A stretch of 64,000 bases of DNA from Fidelibacterota bacterium (GTDB lineage Bacteria > Fidelibacterota > UBA2242 > JAOZSR01), in assembly GCA_029939575.1 (NCBI GenBank), contig JAOZSR010000002.1, forward strand, positions 24,571 through 88,570, written 5' to 3'. Below, one piece after another: positions 56,713 to 64,000 of this stretch. The notes under the pieces are model-generated. The model worked only from the letters and a program-made list of their open reading frames with translations. It ran no database searches and was not told where the DNA came from. Within the stretch, counting starts at the first letter, position 1. Every line of letters starts with the position of its first letter. Both the position numbers and the translations under genes were made by a program.

Positions 56713-58098
56713 TCATAGTTTGCATCTTTTCATCATTTTATGAAAATTCGTTCTGTTAATTCCAACATGTTCAGCAGCTTTGGATATATTCCCATCAAAC
56801 TTTTCCAACAGGTTCTCTAAAAAAAGTTTCTCCACAGAACGGCTTGCTTTATCGGCAGCCTCTTTGCGTAGATTGTCCATTTCATTCCAGGTTTCTGGAA
56901 TTTGCACATTTAAAAAATTATCATTTACTACTATTTTATCCGCTTTAAATTCCAATGTTTCTGCCCTGATTATTCTATCTTTACTTAGAATAAGTTCACG
57001 TGTAATATAATTTCTTAGTTGTCGAATGTTTCCCGGCCAGTCATACTTCATATACAAATCAATGGCGTCTCCAGAAAAAATTTTCTGTGGAATTTTCATT
57101 TCCTGACAGATCATTTTCAAAAAATGTTCAATCAGCAAAGGCAGGTCTTGCTTGCGTTTTCTCAATGGTGGTACATGGATTGGTAAAACATCTAATCGAT
57201 AAAACAAATCTTCCCTGAACAAACCTTTGGATACCAGTTCTTCCAAATTTTGATTTGTTGCGGCAATTATTTTAGCATCTGTTTCAAGTAATTTATTACC
57301 ACCTATTCTTTCAAATTCCTTTTCCTGCAACACTCGCAATAATTTTACCTGGGAACTTTGCTCCAACTCTGAAATTTCATCAAAAAATAAAATTCCATCG
57401 CTTGCAATTTCAAACTTCCCGATTTTTCTACTCATAGCACCTGTAAATGAACCTTTTTCATGGCCGAACAATTCACTTTCGATTAAATCCCGGGGAATAG
57501 CAGCACAATTTAGAGGCACGAAGGATTTTGTATTTCTATCACTTTGATAATATATTTGCCTTGCTACAATTTCTTTTCCTACCCCGCTTTCCCCGGTAAT
57601 TAAAACAGTATTTAAATTCTGTGCACTTAATTTTATTCTTTCTCTGAGTTGAAGCATAGCCGGACTATTTCCAATCATTTCAAAATAGCCCTGTTTAATT
57701 TCCTGCTGTAATGATTGGGTTTGAAATTTTATCTTCCTCTGTCTGAGAGATTTATTAATTATTACCTGAAGTTCTTTCATGTTTGGTGATTTGGAGATAT
57801 AATCAAAGGCTCCGAGACGAATAGCTTCAACTGCGGTATCAATTGAAGCATAATCAGTAATCATGATCACAGGTAAATTTTCATCAATTTTTTGTATGTC
57901 CTTTAAAACTTCCAACCCATTAGTACTATGCCCCAATTTCAAATCCAGAAGCACCACATCCGGATTATTTTTCCTTATAAATTTCAAACCATCTGAGCCT
58001 GTATTAACCGAATGGCAATCATAATTTTGCCTAAGTAAAAGAACAAAATCTTCAATAAAATCGACATCATCATCAATTATTAAAAGATTTGGTGTCAT
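56713..58098 (-). CDS. Sigma-54-dependent response regulator (NtrC family), partner of the FG-GAP kinase
   Basis: 461 residues: receiver (1-120) with D9/D10 and phospho-acceptor D52 (VVLLDLKL), AAA+ with Walker A GESGVGKE, the sigma-54 loop GSFTGA and Walker B LFFDEIS, and Fis-type helix-turn-helix (SKAAEHVGINRTNFHKMMKR). Its ATG overlaps the stop of the kinase (TAATG), so the two are translationally coupled and very probably a cognate pair. It is not closely similar to the regulator at 10569-11972 except in shared domains. Confidence 0.96.
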   Translation of the reverse strand: MTPNLLIIDDDVDFIEDFVLLLRQNYDCHSVNTGSDGLKFIRKNNPDVVLLDLKLGHSTNGLEVLKDIQKIDENLPVIMITDYASIDTAVEAIRLGAFDYISKSPNMKELQVIINKSLRQRKIKFQTQSLQQEIKQGYFEMIGNSPAMLQLRERIKLSAQNLNTVLITGESGVGKEIVARQIYYQSDRNTKSFVPLNCAAIPRDLIESELFGHEKGSFTGAMSRKIGKFEIASDGILFFDEISELEQSSQVKLLRVLQEKEFERIGGNKLLETDAKIIAATNQNLEELVSKGLFREDLFYRLDVLPIHVPPLRKRKQDLPLLIEHFLKMICQEMKIPQKIFSGDAIDLYMKYDWPGNIRQLRNYITRELILSKDRIIRAETLEFKADKIVVNDNFLNVQIPETWNEMDNLRKEAADKASRSVEKLFLENLLEKFDGNISKAAEHVGINRTNFHKMMKRCKL

Positions 58099-61000
58099 TA
58101 TTTAACTCCCTCAATCATTTTAATCGTTATAGTTGTTCCTTCCCCGAGCTTGCTTTTGGAAACAAAAATATTCCCTCCATATTTATTTAATACTTCTCTC
58201 GCTTGATGCAATCCACGACCTGTTCCTCCTGAACCACTATATCCACTTTGAAATATTTTTTCCCAATTATCCTTTTTAATACCTTTTCCATTGTCAATAA
58301 TATCAATATGAATATTAGGCGGAAATCTATAAATCAATACTTCTACTCGTCTATTCTCCAATCTCTCATCAAATGCCAGAATTGAATTCCTGATACAACT
58401 ATCAAGAATATCTGCCAATTCAAAATTTTTTATTAATACTAAATAATTAGCAATATCTTTTTTAGCTCGAATCAACTCAACACCACTTTCATAAAGGACT
58501 TCTTTTAAGGCATCTGACACACCAACAACGGCTGGAATTGCATCTGTAGTATATTGTTTAAACACCTGCAACCTTATTTGTTTTATTGAATTTTTAATAT
58601 GCTTAATAGCATCTAACATCTCTTTAAAAAGCAATTTGTTTTTGAATGATTCACCTGATTTGAGTTTTTTGAGATTGTTCAAAAATAGTTTAAAATTTTG
58701 TTGTAGCTTTTCCGGATCATTGAATTTGAAATTTGTATTTTCATACAGATAAATTATTTTTTTAATATTTGGTGCAACAATATTCAGGAAAGTTGTCTTT
58801 CTTTTTTCAAACTGTTTCATATATTCACTTGAAACCAAACTGTTATCCGGATAATTTTCACATAGCAATTGTATACTATTAATATTACTGGTTGCAAATT
58901 CTCCATGTCCAAAGATCAATATAGTTTTCAATAAATCATCTTCAACTTTACTTTTGATAATTTTAGTACTTTTAAAAAAGAATTGGAATGATGATAATAA
59001 AGGAATTACAATACCAAAAAAATTAGCAAGAATAGGAACAAAATATTTATATACTCCAATTTTTTGAGAAAAGATATTAGCAAAAATCCAAAATAACGAA
59101 ATATTTGCAATTATTACAATTAGAGAAATTCTGGTACTCCATTCAAAATATCTGGTTCCAATTTTTACTCCTCCAAATATAAAAATTAGCATGATTAAAA
59201 AACTTAGAATATAATAATAAATAACAGGATGTCTTAAAACCAAAAGAAATTTTGCCGGTAACCTTATCATAAAGGCTACAACTCCTCTATATTCAGCAAT
59301 GACAATGGTTTTCCCGGCAGCAATATTATGAACAATCCGAGTCTTTCCACTATAAAAGTCCACCTTAACATCATAAAATTTGTTCCCGGGGAGTCCGAAG
59401 TGAGCCGTTTTTGAATTATATAAAACAGGGCTTGGATCATCTGTTCCAATTTCCCTGTATCCAAGCAAATAATTTTTGTCATTCAGGTGATCTTGTTCAT
59501 AAACCCAAATTTTGCTGTGACGTCCATCAGAGGAACTTTTTATCCCTTTCACAATAACATTCAGAAAATCATTATTATCCAACTTGTTACACCATAATAA
59601 ATTTACTCCATTCCTGACACCAAAAATATCAATATCACCATCACCATCTATATCTCCGGAAATAGCTCCATTAACTGTTAATATTTGAAGCCCGGATTCT
59701 TCTGTAATATCAATGAAATTTCTACCAGAATCATTAGCAAAAAAATAATTTTTGGTTCCTTTATTATTCGATGTAAAAAGATCAATAAAACCATCATTAT
59801 TATAATCTGCTGCACATAAATAATTAAATTTTACTCCATCTAAAATATTTAAAAATCCGAACTCATCGGAAACATTGTTAAAAAAGCCTTCCCCATTATT
59901 ATTATATATTGACATAATTCGTGAATCATTATGAGTCAGAAAAATATCCAGATCAGCGTCATTATCATAATCAATCGCAATGGCACTATTACTAGTAAAT
60001 TTCGTAGTATCTCTTCCCGTAAATCTGGACTCGATTTGATCTTCAAATTCTCCCATATTATTTATCAATAAATTATCCCGACTCCATCTGTCACAAATAT
60101 ATATATCAGAAAATCCATCATTATTAAAATCTGCGATACATGTCTTAACATTCCATCCTTTGGAAATTCCTGATAAATCCGTATCGGCATTTCGAAAACG
60201 TCCGAATTGACTATTTTTCAGGAGTAAATTTTTACCTATCTCCCTTTCTACTGAATAATTAAAACTGAAACAAAGGTCATCGTCGTTGTCTTTGTCATAA
60301 TCTACAAAATTAATATCCATCAGTTGATTTAATCCCTCAAACCTGAGGTGCGACTGAGAATCTTCCAAAAATGTCTCCCTATTATTCTTTATAAAATATA
60401 ATAGAGTTTCATTATTCCAGAATATTCCATCAAGTAATCCATCCTTGTTATAATCGTTAAAAGCAAAAAGTGTCGAACCCGAGGTCTTCTCTAAGCCGGA
60501 TTGACTTGTATTATCCAGGAAAGCAGATCCGGGAATATTTTGATACAATCTATTGTAATGCGCTTCCCCATAATTCAGTACAAAAATCTCCGGATATATA
60601 TCATTATTAAAATCAATAAATGCCGCCCCAATAGAATTATCATACATACTTCCATCTATGTAGTATTTACCACCTCGTTCTTCAAAAAACATTTTTGTCT
60701 GAAAATTACCAATAATTATACTATTAACACCTGTGCATAAAATACTGTTATTATTTATGTATTTTGCTTTGATAATATGAAATCCGGTTGGTAATTGATG
60801 TGTTATATATTTATTTCTGTGAAAAACAACAACATTTTCCTGAGCTACGGAATAGGCCAACCAGTTTTGAAAATTAAGAATATCATAGTTTATCAATGAT
60901 GTAGTAAAATCAAAAGAATCATAAAAATTAAATTGACCATTTTTATAAAGAAAAATTCGTCCATCTGCTGATAAGGCGTAAAAATTTTCATCGGATTCAT

Positions 61001-61652
61001 AATACAATTTTAGCAAATCTCCGGAAAAATCACTTACCGGAATTCTTATAAATTTTTCTTCATTATAATGAAATACACCCTCCTGACGAACACCTATCCA
61101 TATATTGTTTTTATCAATTTTACAGGCACTTGTAATATGGTGTTTTATTGGTGTTTCAATTTTGGCCAATTTACCATTTAAAAAGTGATATAAATTACCC
61201 CAGTCACCATATATCCAACAATCACTGGATGAAATTTTCAAAAAATTTCTGACAGGAGCTTTGCATATAAGGGGAAATTTCTCCCATTTATTATTTCTGA
61301 AAATATAAAAATGAGTGTGGTAATATTCATCAATCACAGAATATAAAAATGTATTTTCATCAATGATTATACAGTATTGAGATCGTGGATTTTCAATTTT
61401 GTATAAATCAGGGCTTCTATACTCTTTCCATTCCTGATTTATAAAATGGGCTAATTTCCCACCGGGAGATATTTCAAAAACCCAAAAATCATCCGGTGAA
61501 TTTGCCTGGACAATATTAATTTCCCCTGTAAGGGGAGTATGCAGCTCACGCCATTGGATCGTGGGAATACCGGCAAACAATAATCCTGAAAAAAAAATCA
61601 GAGTAATTATTAAGAATTGTATAATTTTAAAACGGTCAAATAGAATTTTCAT
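58098..61652 (-). CDS. Membrane sensor kinase with FG-GAP/VCBS propeller and ASPIC/UnbV sensing region
   Basis: 1184 residues. Signal/membrane segment (about 10-27). A short W-rich propeller (about 45-320: DDFWVFEISPGGKLAHF, DCWIYGDWGNLYHF, NIWIGVRQEGVFHY). Then seven Asp-rich Ca2+-loop motifs of FG-GAP repeats, e.g. DFNNDIYPE, DYNKDGLLD, DFNNDGFSD, DYDNDADLD, DYNNDGFID and DIDGDGDID (about 345-690), and an ASPIC/UnbV-type domain (TAHFGLPGNKFYDVKVDF, about 745-795). Three membrane helices (about 810-900) lead to a cytoplasmic HATPase with NSILAFDE, IDNGKGI and GGTGRGLHQA. No standard His-box is visible; FGHGEFATSN near residue 915 is the best phospho-acceptor candidate. The pairing with a response regulator supports kinase function. 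Confidence 0.88.
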   Translation of the reverse strand: MKILFDRFKIIQFLIITLIFFSGLLFAGIPTIQWRELHTPLTGEINIVQANSPDDFWVFEISPGGKLAHFINQEWKEYRSPDLYKIENPRSQYCIIIDENTFLYSVIDEYYHTHFYIFRNNKWEKFPLICKAPVRNFLKISSSDCWIYGDWGNLYHFLNGKLAKIETPIKHHITSACKIDKNNIWIGVRQEGVFHYNEEKFIRIPVSDFSGDLLKLYYESDENFYALSADGRIFLYKNGQFNFYDSFDFTTSLINYDILNFQNWLAYSVAQENVVVFHRNKYITHQLPTGFHIIKAKYINNNSILCTGVNSIIIGNFQTKMFFEERGGKYYIDGSMYDNSIGAAFIDFNNDIYPEIFVLNYGEAHYNRLYQNIPGSAFLDNTSQSGLEKTSGSTLFAFNDYNKDGLLDGIFWNNETLLYFIKNNRETFLEDSQSHLRFEGLNQLMDINFVDYDKDNDDDLCFSFNYSVEREIGKNLLLKNSQFGRFRNADTDLSGISKGWNVKTCIADFNNDGFSDIYICDRWSRDNLLINNMGEFEDQIESRFTGRDTTKFTSNSAIAIDYDNDADLDIFLTHNDSRIMSIYNNNGEGFFNNVSDEFGFLNILDGVKFNYLCAADYNNDGFIDLFTSNNKGTKNYFFANDSGRNFIDITEESGLQILTVNGAISGDIDGDGDIDIFGVRNGVNLLWCNKLDNNDFLNVIVKGIKSSSDGRHSKIWVYEQDHLNDKNYLLGYREIGTDDPSPVLYNSKTAHFGLPGNKFYDVKVDFYSGKTRIVHNIAAGKTIVIAEYRGVVAFMIRLPAKFLLVLRHPVIYYYILSFLIMLIFIFGGVKIGTRYFEWSTRISLIVIIANISLFWIFANIFSQKIGVYKYFVPILANFFGIVIPLLSSFQFFFKSTKIIKSKVEDDLLKTILIFGHGEFATSNINSIQLLCENYPDNSLVSSEYMKQFEKRKTTFLNIVAPNIKKIIYLYENTNFKFNDPEKLQQNFKLFLNNLKKLKSGESFKNKLLFKEMLDAIKHIKNSIKQIRLQVFKQYTTDAIPAVVGVSDALKEVLYESGVELIRAKKDIANYLVLIKNFELADILDSCIRNSILAFDERLENRRVEVLIYRFPPNIHIDIIDNGKGIKKDNWEKIFQSGYSGSGGTGRGLHQAREVLNKYGGNIFVSKSKLGEGTTITIKMIEGVK

Positions 61653-61691
61653 AAAATTTTCATCAAAAATTGTTATTAATAACTTACAATA

Positions 61692-61711
61692 TGTTGCCTA
61701 TTTAAGCAACA
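61692..61711. promoter_or_regulatory. Inverted repeat TGTTGC-N8-GCAACA, candidate activator-binding site
   Basis: Perfect 6-bp arms (61692-61697 and 61706-61711) in the spacer between the sensor kinase and the divergent lipoprotein. It lies about 100 bp upstream of the -24 region of the sigma-54-like element, the usual distance for NtrC-type activator sites. It also lies 40 bp before the kinase start, so it may control both directions. Confidence 0.45.
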
Positions 61712-61807
61712 GTGTAATTTGCCAGGGATACATTTCGTAAATTCTAAACTTCAATGTTAATCTATGTAACATTTTAATAAACAGAAAAGTAACACCCATC
61801 AAATCTT

Positions 61808-61849
61808 TTGGCACTAAGATTGACTAATAGAGACTTGATATTTTATAAT
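61808..61849 (+). promoter_or_regulatory. Overlapping sigma-54-like and sigma-70-like promoter elements before the lipoprotein gene
   Basis: TTGGCACTAAGATTGACT (61808-61825) matches the sigma-54 consensus TTGGCAC-N5-TTGC with GG and GA ten bases apart, except the -12 C is A. Its start would be near 61835. TTGACT (61820-61825)-N18-TATAAT (61844-61849) is a good sigma-70-type promoter, but its start near 61856 leaves only about 13 nt before the ATG. Either or both may be used. Confidence 0.5.
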
Positions 61850-61868
61850 TTTAATTTGGGAGATAAAC

Positions 61869-62312
61869 ATGGAATTAAGAAAAGTTTTTTTGGTTAGTTT
61901 GGTTCTTGTATTATTAGTATTAACAGGTTGCAGTGAAGATGAAAGTGGAACTGCAAAAAGCTTGCTTGGTCCTGATGAGACAGAATCAGCAATTGTAGGA
62001 GGTAACGGTTGGATTCATGAAGTAGTTGCTAATTATAACTATGTCTATCTGTATTTAGATGCTGATAATACATATATCTATGCTAATCTTGATAGCCCCG
62101 AAGCAACGACTCCTTATATTACACGTGAAGGAACATATACTATTGATGGCACAACTTTGATACTTGGCGCTTGCACCGGATGTGATGGAGACGGAGAATA
62201 TACAATTGAAATGAAGGAGAATGGCAACGAGATGACTCTTTTATTAGTTGATGATGGTTGTACAAATAGAAAAGGTGAACTGCCCGGAGATTGGCAAATT
62301 ATTGAAGATTAA
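61869..62312 (+). CDS. Small secreted lipoprotein, lipocalin-like C-terminal part
   Basis: 147 residues. Signal peptide with lipobox LTGC, mature Cys at about 21, then an acidic linker (about 22-45). The rest is beta-rich: WIHEVVANYNYVYLYLDADNTYIYANLD, EGTYTIDGTTLILG and DGEYTIEMKENGNEMTLLL, a pattern seen in lipocalin-like small lipoproteins. A CTGC pair and a later Cys could form a disulfide. No function is recognised. The start follows TTGGGAG. It is divergent from the FG-GAP kinase across a spacer with regulatory signals. Confidence 0.85.
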   Translation: MELRKVFLVSLVLVLLVLTGCSEDESGTAKSLLGPDETESAIVGGNGWIHEVVANYNYVYLYLDADNTYIYANLDSPEATTPYITREGTYTIDGTTLILGACTGCDGDGEYTIEMKENGNEMTLLLVDDGCTNRKGELPGDWQIIED

Positions 62313-62317
62313 AATAT

Positions 62318-62349
62318 TATGGGAATTGTATTACTGTACAATTCCCATA
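62318..62349. other. Perfect hairpin after the lipoprotein gene
   Basis: A 13-bp stem TATGGGAATTGTA/TACAATTCCCATA (62318-62330 with 62337-62349) and a 6-nt loop, directly after the lipoprotein stop. No T run follows, so it is more likely an RNA-stabilising hairpin or a weak terminator than a strong one. Confidence 0.6.
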
Positions 62350-62370
62350 GTAAAACAAATAGGTTAGATT

Positions 62371-62586
62371 ATGCCTCATAAGAACAGTCTATATAAGATC
62401 TGTCCAAATTGTAATTTTTTCAGTCATATTGATGAACCTGATGAATATTGTACTCAATGCGGGACGAAACTTATTCAATCTTGTCCAAATTGCAATAATG
62501 ATATAGATAATCCGTTTGCAAAGTATTGCAAACATTGTGGAGAATCTTTGCCAGGCCGATCAAGGGAAAAGGAAATAAACTTTTAA
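62371..62586 (+). CDS. Small double zinc-ribbon protein
   Basis: 71 residues with four CxxC knuckles in two pairs: CPNC (about 12-15) with CTQC (about 31-34), and CPNC (about 41-44) with CKHC (about 55-58), i.e. a double zinc ribbon. No signal peptide, so cytoplasmic. Such small DZR proteins usually bind nucleic acid or protein partners; no function is known here. It lies between a secreted lipoprotein and a secreted adhesin-like protein and may share their transcript. Confidence 0.82.
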   Translation: MPHKNSLYKICPNCNFFSHIDEPDEYCTQCGTKLIQSCPNCNNDIDNPFAKYCKHCGESLPGRSREKEINF

Positions 62587-62607
62587 TAAAAAACATAAAG
62601 GACTATT

Positions 62608-64000
62608 ATGAAGAAATTAATTACAATTAACCTGTTATTGCTAATGATATTAGCAGGAATATCCCCACTTTTTGGAGCAGGGGATAAAGACAAAATTAAA
62701 GCAGGCGTATTTTCATTTCCATCAACTGAACAGGTGGAATCAGTTTTAGTTAAAGCTGATGGCGATACTTTACTAAAGGAAAGTTTTGAAGGAACTGTTG
62801 AGGGGTGGAGTTACATAGATAATGATGATGATGGAAACTATTGGGGAATTTATGAAAATCCGGATGCTGCTCACACAGGTAATTTCGGGGCTGGAGTATA
62901 TTATAATAGCAGCGGTAATGACGACTGGTTCCTAACACCACAAATTGATATCCCTGAAGGAACTACGGCAACATTTTCATTTTGGGCTCATTCATACGAT
63001 GGATCATATCTTGAAGATTTTAATGTAAAATTGTCAACAAGTGGCACGAGTATTTCAGATTTTACCGTATCTTTAGATGCAGTAACTGATGTTCCGGCAG
63101 AATGGACACAATATACTTATGATTTAAGCGATTATGCGGGACAAACCATTTATCTTACGGTTCAATGTGTCTCTGTTAATGACTTTTATCTATTTGTAGA
63201 TGATTTTCTATTAACAGCTGAAGGAGGTTCAACAGAGGGCATTACCTCAACAACTAGTGGCGGCAACTGGAGCGAAACTTCTACCTGGGTGGGTGGAGTA
63301 GTACCAACAGCCAGTGATGATGTAGTGATTGATGGAGATGTAAATGTAGATCAGGATGTGAGCTGTAATAATCTAACCATAAATTCAGATAATATAATTC
63401 AGAATCTTGGTTACAGTGATGATCTGCAAATTGAAGGAAATTTAAACAACAATGGCCTCATAAGAAATAACCCGGATGGTGATGATTTTAACATTGATTT
63501 GAAAGGTGATCTGATCAATAATGGTATTATCTCGAATTACAAAATTACATTTGAAGGTAGTAGCGATCAAACCATTTCTATGAATACAAGCGCTGAATTT
63601 AGCGGCGTCCGATTTGAAGATACTGATGGCACAAGTAAAGTCATTGCCGCTTCAAGTTTGGTGTTGACAGATGTTGTATTTGATTTCGGGGATTCTGACA
63701 ATCAAGCCGAATTAGTGCTTCCTTCCGGTTCAGGATTTGATTTATCACTATCCGGAACGGAATGTTATACTCAATATATAAAAATAACTGGAAATGCTAA
63801 TAGCTTGATTATGAGTGATAACGCTTATTTAGGATCTTATACATATTTATCTGATATATTGCTTGAAGGAATTATTCAAATTGATAATGATTATGTATAC
63901 TTCATGGATAATTCCGTATTTGTAGAAGATACTCTTCAGAACCTGGGTTACAGTGATGATCTGCAAATTGAAGGAAATTTAAACAACAATGGCCTCATAA
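62608..64000 (+). CDS. Secreted choice-of-anchor-J (cleaved-adhesin-like) repeat protein, C-terminus cut by window edge
   Basis: 464 codons to the window end, still open. A signal peptide (MKKLITINLLLLMILAG...GAG) is followed by a beta-sandwich (about 58-208) with LKESFEGTVEGWSYID, NDDWFLTPQIDIP and YLFVDDFLLT, the pattern of choice-of-anchor J/cleaved adhesin domains. Then GNWSETSTWVGGVVPTASDD introduces a repetitive beta-strand region. A 64-nt unit encoding QNLGYSDDLQIEGNLNNNGL occurs at 63400-63463 and again 537 nt later at the window edge. Likely exported to the cell surface. The start is ATG after AAAGGAC. Confidence 0.85.
   Translation, partial: MKKLITINLLLLMILAGISPLFGAGDKDKIKAGVFSFPSTEQVESVLVKADGDTLLKESFEGTVEGWSYIDNDDDGNYWGIYENPDAAHTGNFGAGVYYNSSGNDDWFLTPQIDIPEGTTATFSFWAHSYDGSYLEDFNVKLSTSGTSISDFTVSLDAVTDVPAEWTQYTYDLSDYAGQTIYLTVQCVSVNDFYLFVDDFLLTAEGGSTEGITSTTSGGNWSETSTWVGGVVPTASDDVVIDGDVNVDQDVSCNNLTINSDNIIQNLGYSDDLQIEGNLNNNGLIRNNPDGDDFNIDLKGDLINNGIISNYKITFEGSSDQTISMNTSAEFSGVRFEDTDGTSKVIAASSLVLTDVVFDFGDSDNQAELVLPSGSGFDLSLSGTECYTQYIKITGNANSLIMSDNAYLGSYTYLSDILLEGIIQIDNDYVYFMDNSVFVEDTLQNLGYSDDLQIEGNLNNNGLI
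63400..63463 (+). repeat. First copy of 64-nt in-frame repeat in the surface protein
   Basis: Matches 63937-64000 at 62 of 64 positions. It encodes a segment starting QNLGYSDDLQIEGNL. The copies are 537 nt (179 codons) apart, so the frame is kept. Confidence 0.9.
63937..64000 (+). repeat. Second copy of 64-nt in-frame repeat, cut by window edge
   Basis: Same unit as 63400-63463 with two base differences near its start; it probably continues beyond the window, so the true repeat may be longer. Confidence 0.9.

Overview
The window is 64 kb of AT-rich bacterial chromosome carrying conserved single-copy housekeeping genes: ffh-rpsP-khpA-rimM-trmD-rplS, groESL, rimP-nusA-infB-rbfA-truB-ribF-rpsO-pnp, efp-accBC, carAB and xerC. 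These sit among envelope genes and two large extracellular-sensor two-component systems. Two-component propeller kinases, an FG-GAP/ASPIC-UnbV kinase, a bacterial geranylgeranylglyceryl-phosphate-synthase-family protein, a PqqD-like protein and a choice-of-anchor surface protein together suggest a Gram-negative member of the FCB group or a related candidate phylum (Cloacimonadota- or Marinimicrobia-like). This placement is inferred from gene content and was not tested by phylogeny. Shine-Dalgarno sites are usually clear, and several core genes start with TTG (rpsP, rimM, rimP, nusA, pnp, pcrA, the 1471-residue kinase).

Layout. 1-1582 (minus): a partial family-25 glycosyltransferase and a U32/TrhP-like protein. 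1869-5601 (plus): the SRP, S16, tRNA-methylation and L19 operon, closed by a good terminator. 5733-7900: groES-groEL behind an unusual inverted repeat that is not CIRCE. 7932-9821 (minus): a secreted PepF-like peptidase. 10029-10565 (plus): an RmlC-like epimerase. 10569-19433 (minus): rlpA-like, cdsA and glmU-like genes, then a 1471-residue propeller kinase and its sigma-54 response regulator. 19685-21076 (plus): an NfeD/SPFH pair. 21161-27783 (minus): xerC, then efp-accB-accC-gcvH-gcvPA-GGGPS-gmhA, mostly with tiny gaps or overlaps. 28032-32305 (plus): carAB. 32342-36837 (minus): site-2 protease, mltG and pcrA. 37046-38425 (plus): a MATE exporter behind a promoter that overlaps an inverted repeat. 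38757-40158 (minus): adenosine deaminase and a PqqD-like protein. 40573-40645: tRNA-Arg(CCT). 40668-50697 (plus): a membrane TPR protein and the long translation/transcription operon. 50764-54092 (plus): M16 peptidase, aminotransferase and polysaccharide deacetylase. 54169-56427 (minus): a beta-lactamase-fold lipoprotein.

The most unusual region is 56713-64000. An 1184-residue membrane kinase has a periplasmic part built from a short propeller, seven FG-GAP-like Asp-rich loops and an ASPIC/UnbV domain. It is translationally coupled to a sigma-54-activating response regulator. Divergent from this pair lie a lipoprotein gene, a double-zinc-ribbon gene and a secreted repeat protein. The shared 216-bp spacer holds a TGTTGC-N8-GCAACA inverted repeat about 100 bp upstream of a sigma-54-like element (TTGGCAC-N5-TTGAC), and that element overlaps a good sigma-70-type promoter. 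This fits a sensor-regulator-surface-protein module, but the link is inferred from layout and motifs only.

How the genes work together: the two ribosome/RNA operons (1.9-5.6 kb and 41.4-50.7 kb) cover protein targeting, ribosome assembly, tRNA modification, transcription elongation and RNA decay. The acc/gcv/efp block joins fatty-acid initiation, glycine cleavage and translation-elongation functions. The envelope genes (cdsA, rlpA, mltG, site-2 protease, gmhA, lipoproteins) point to a double-membrane cell.
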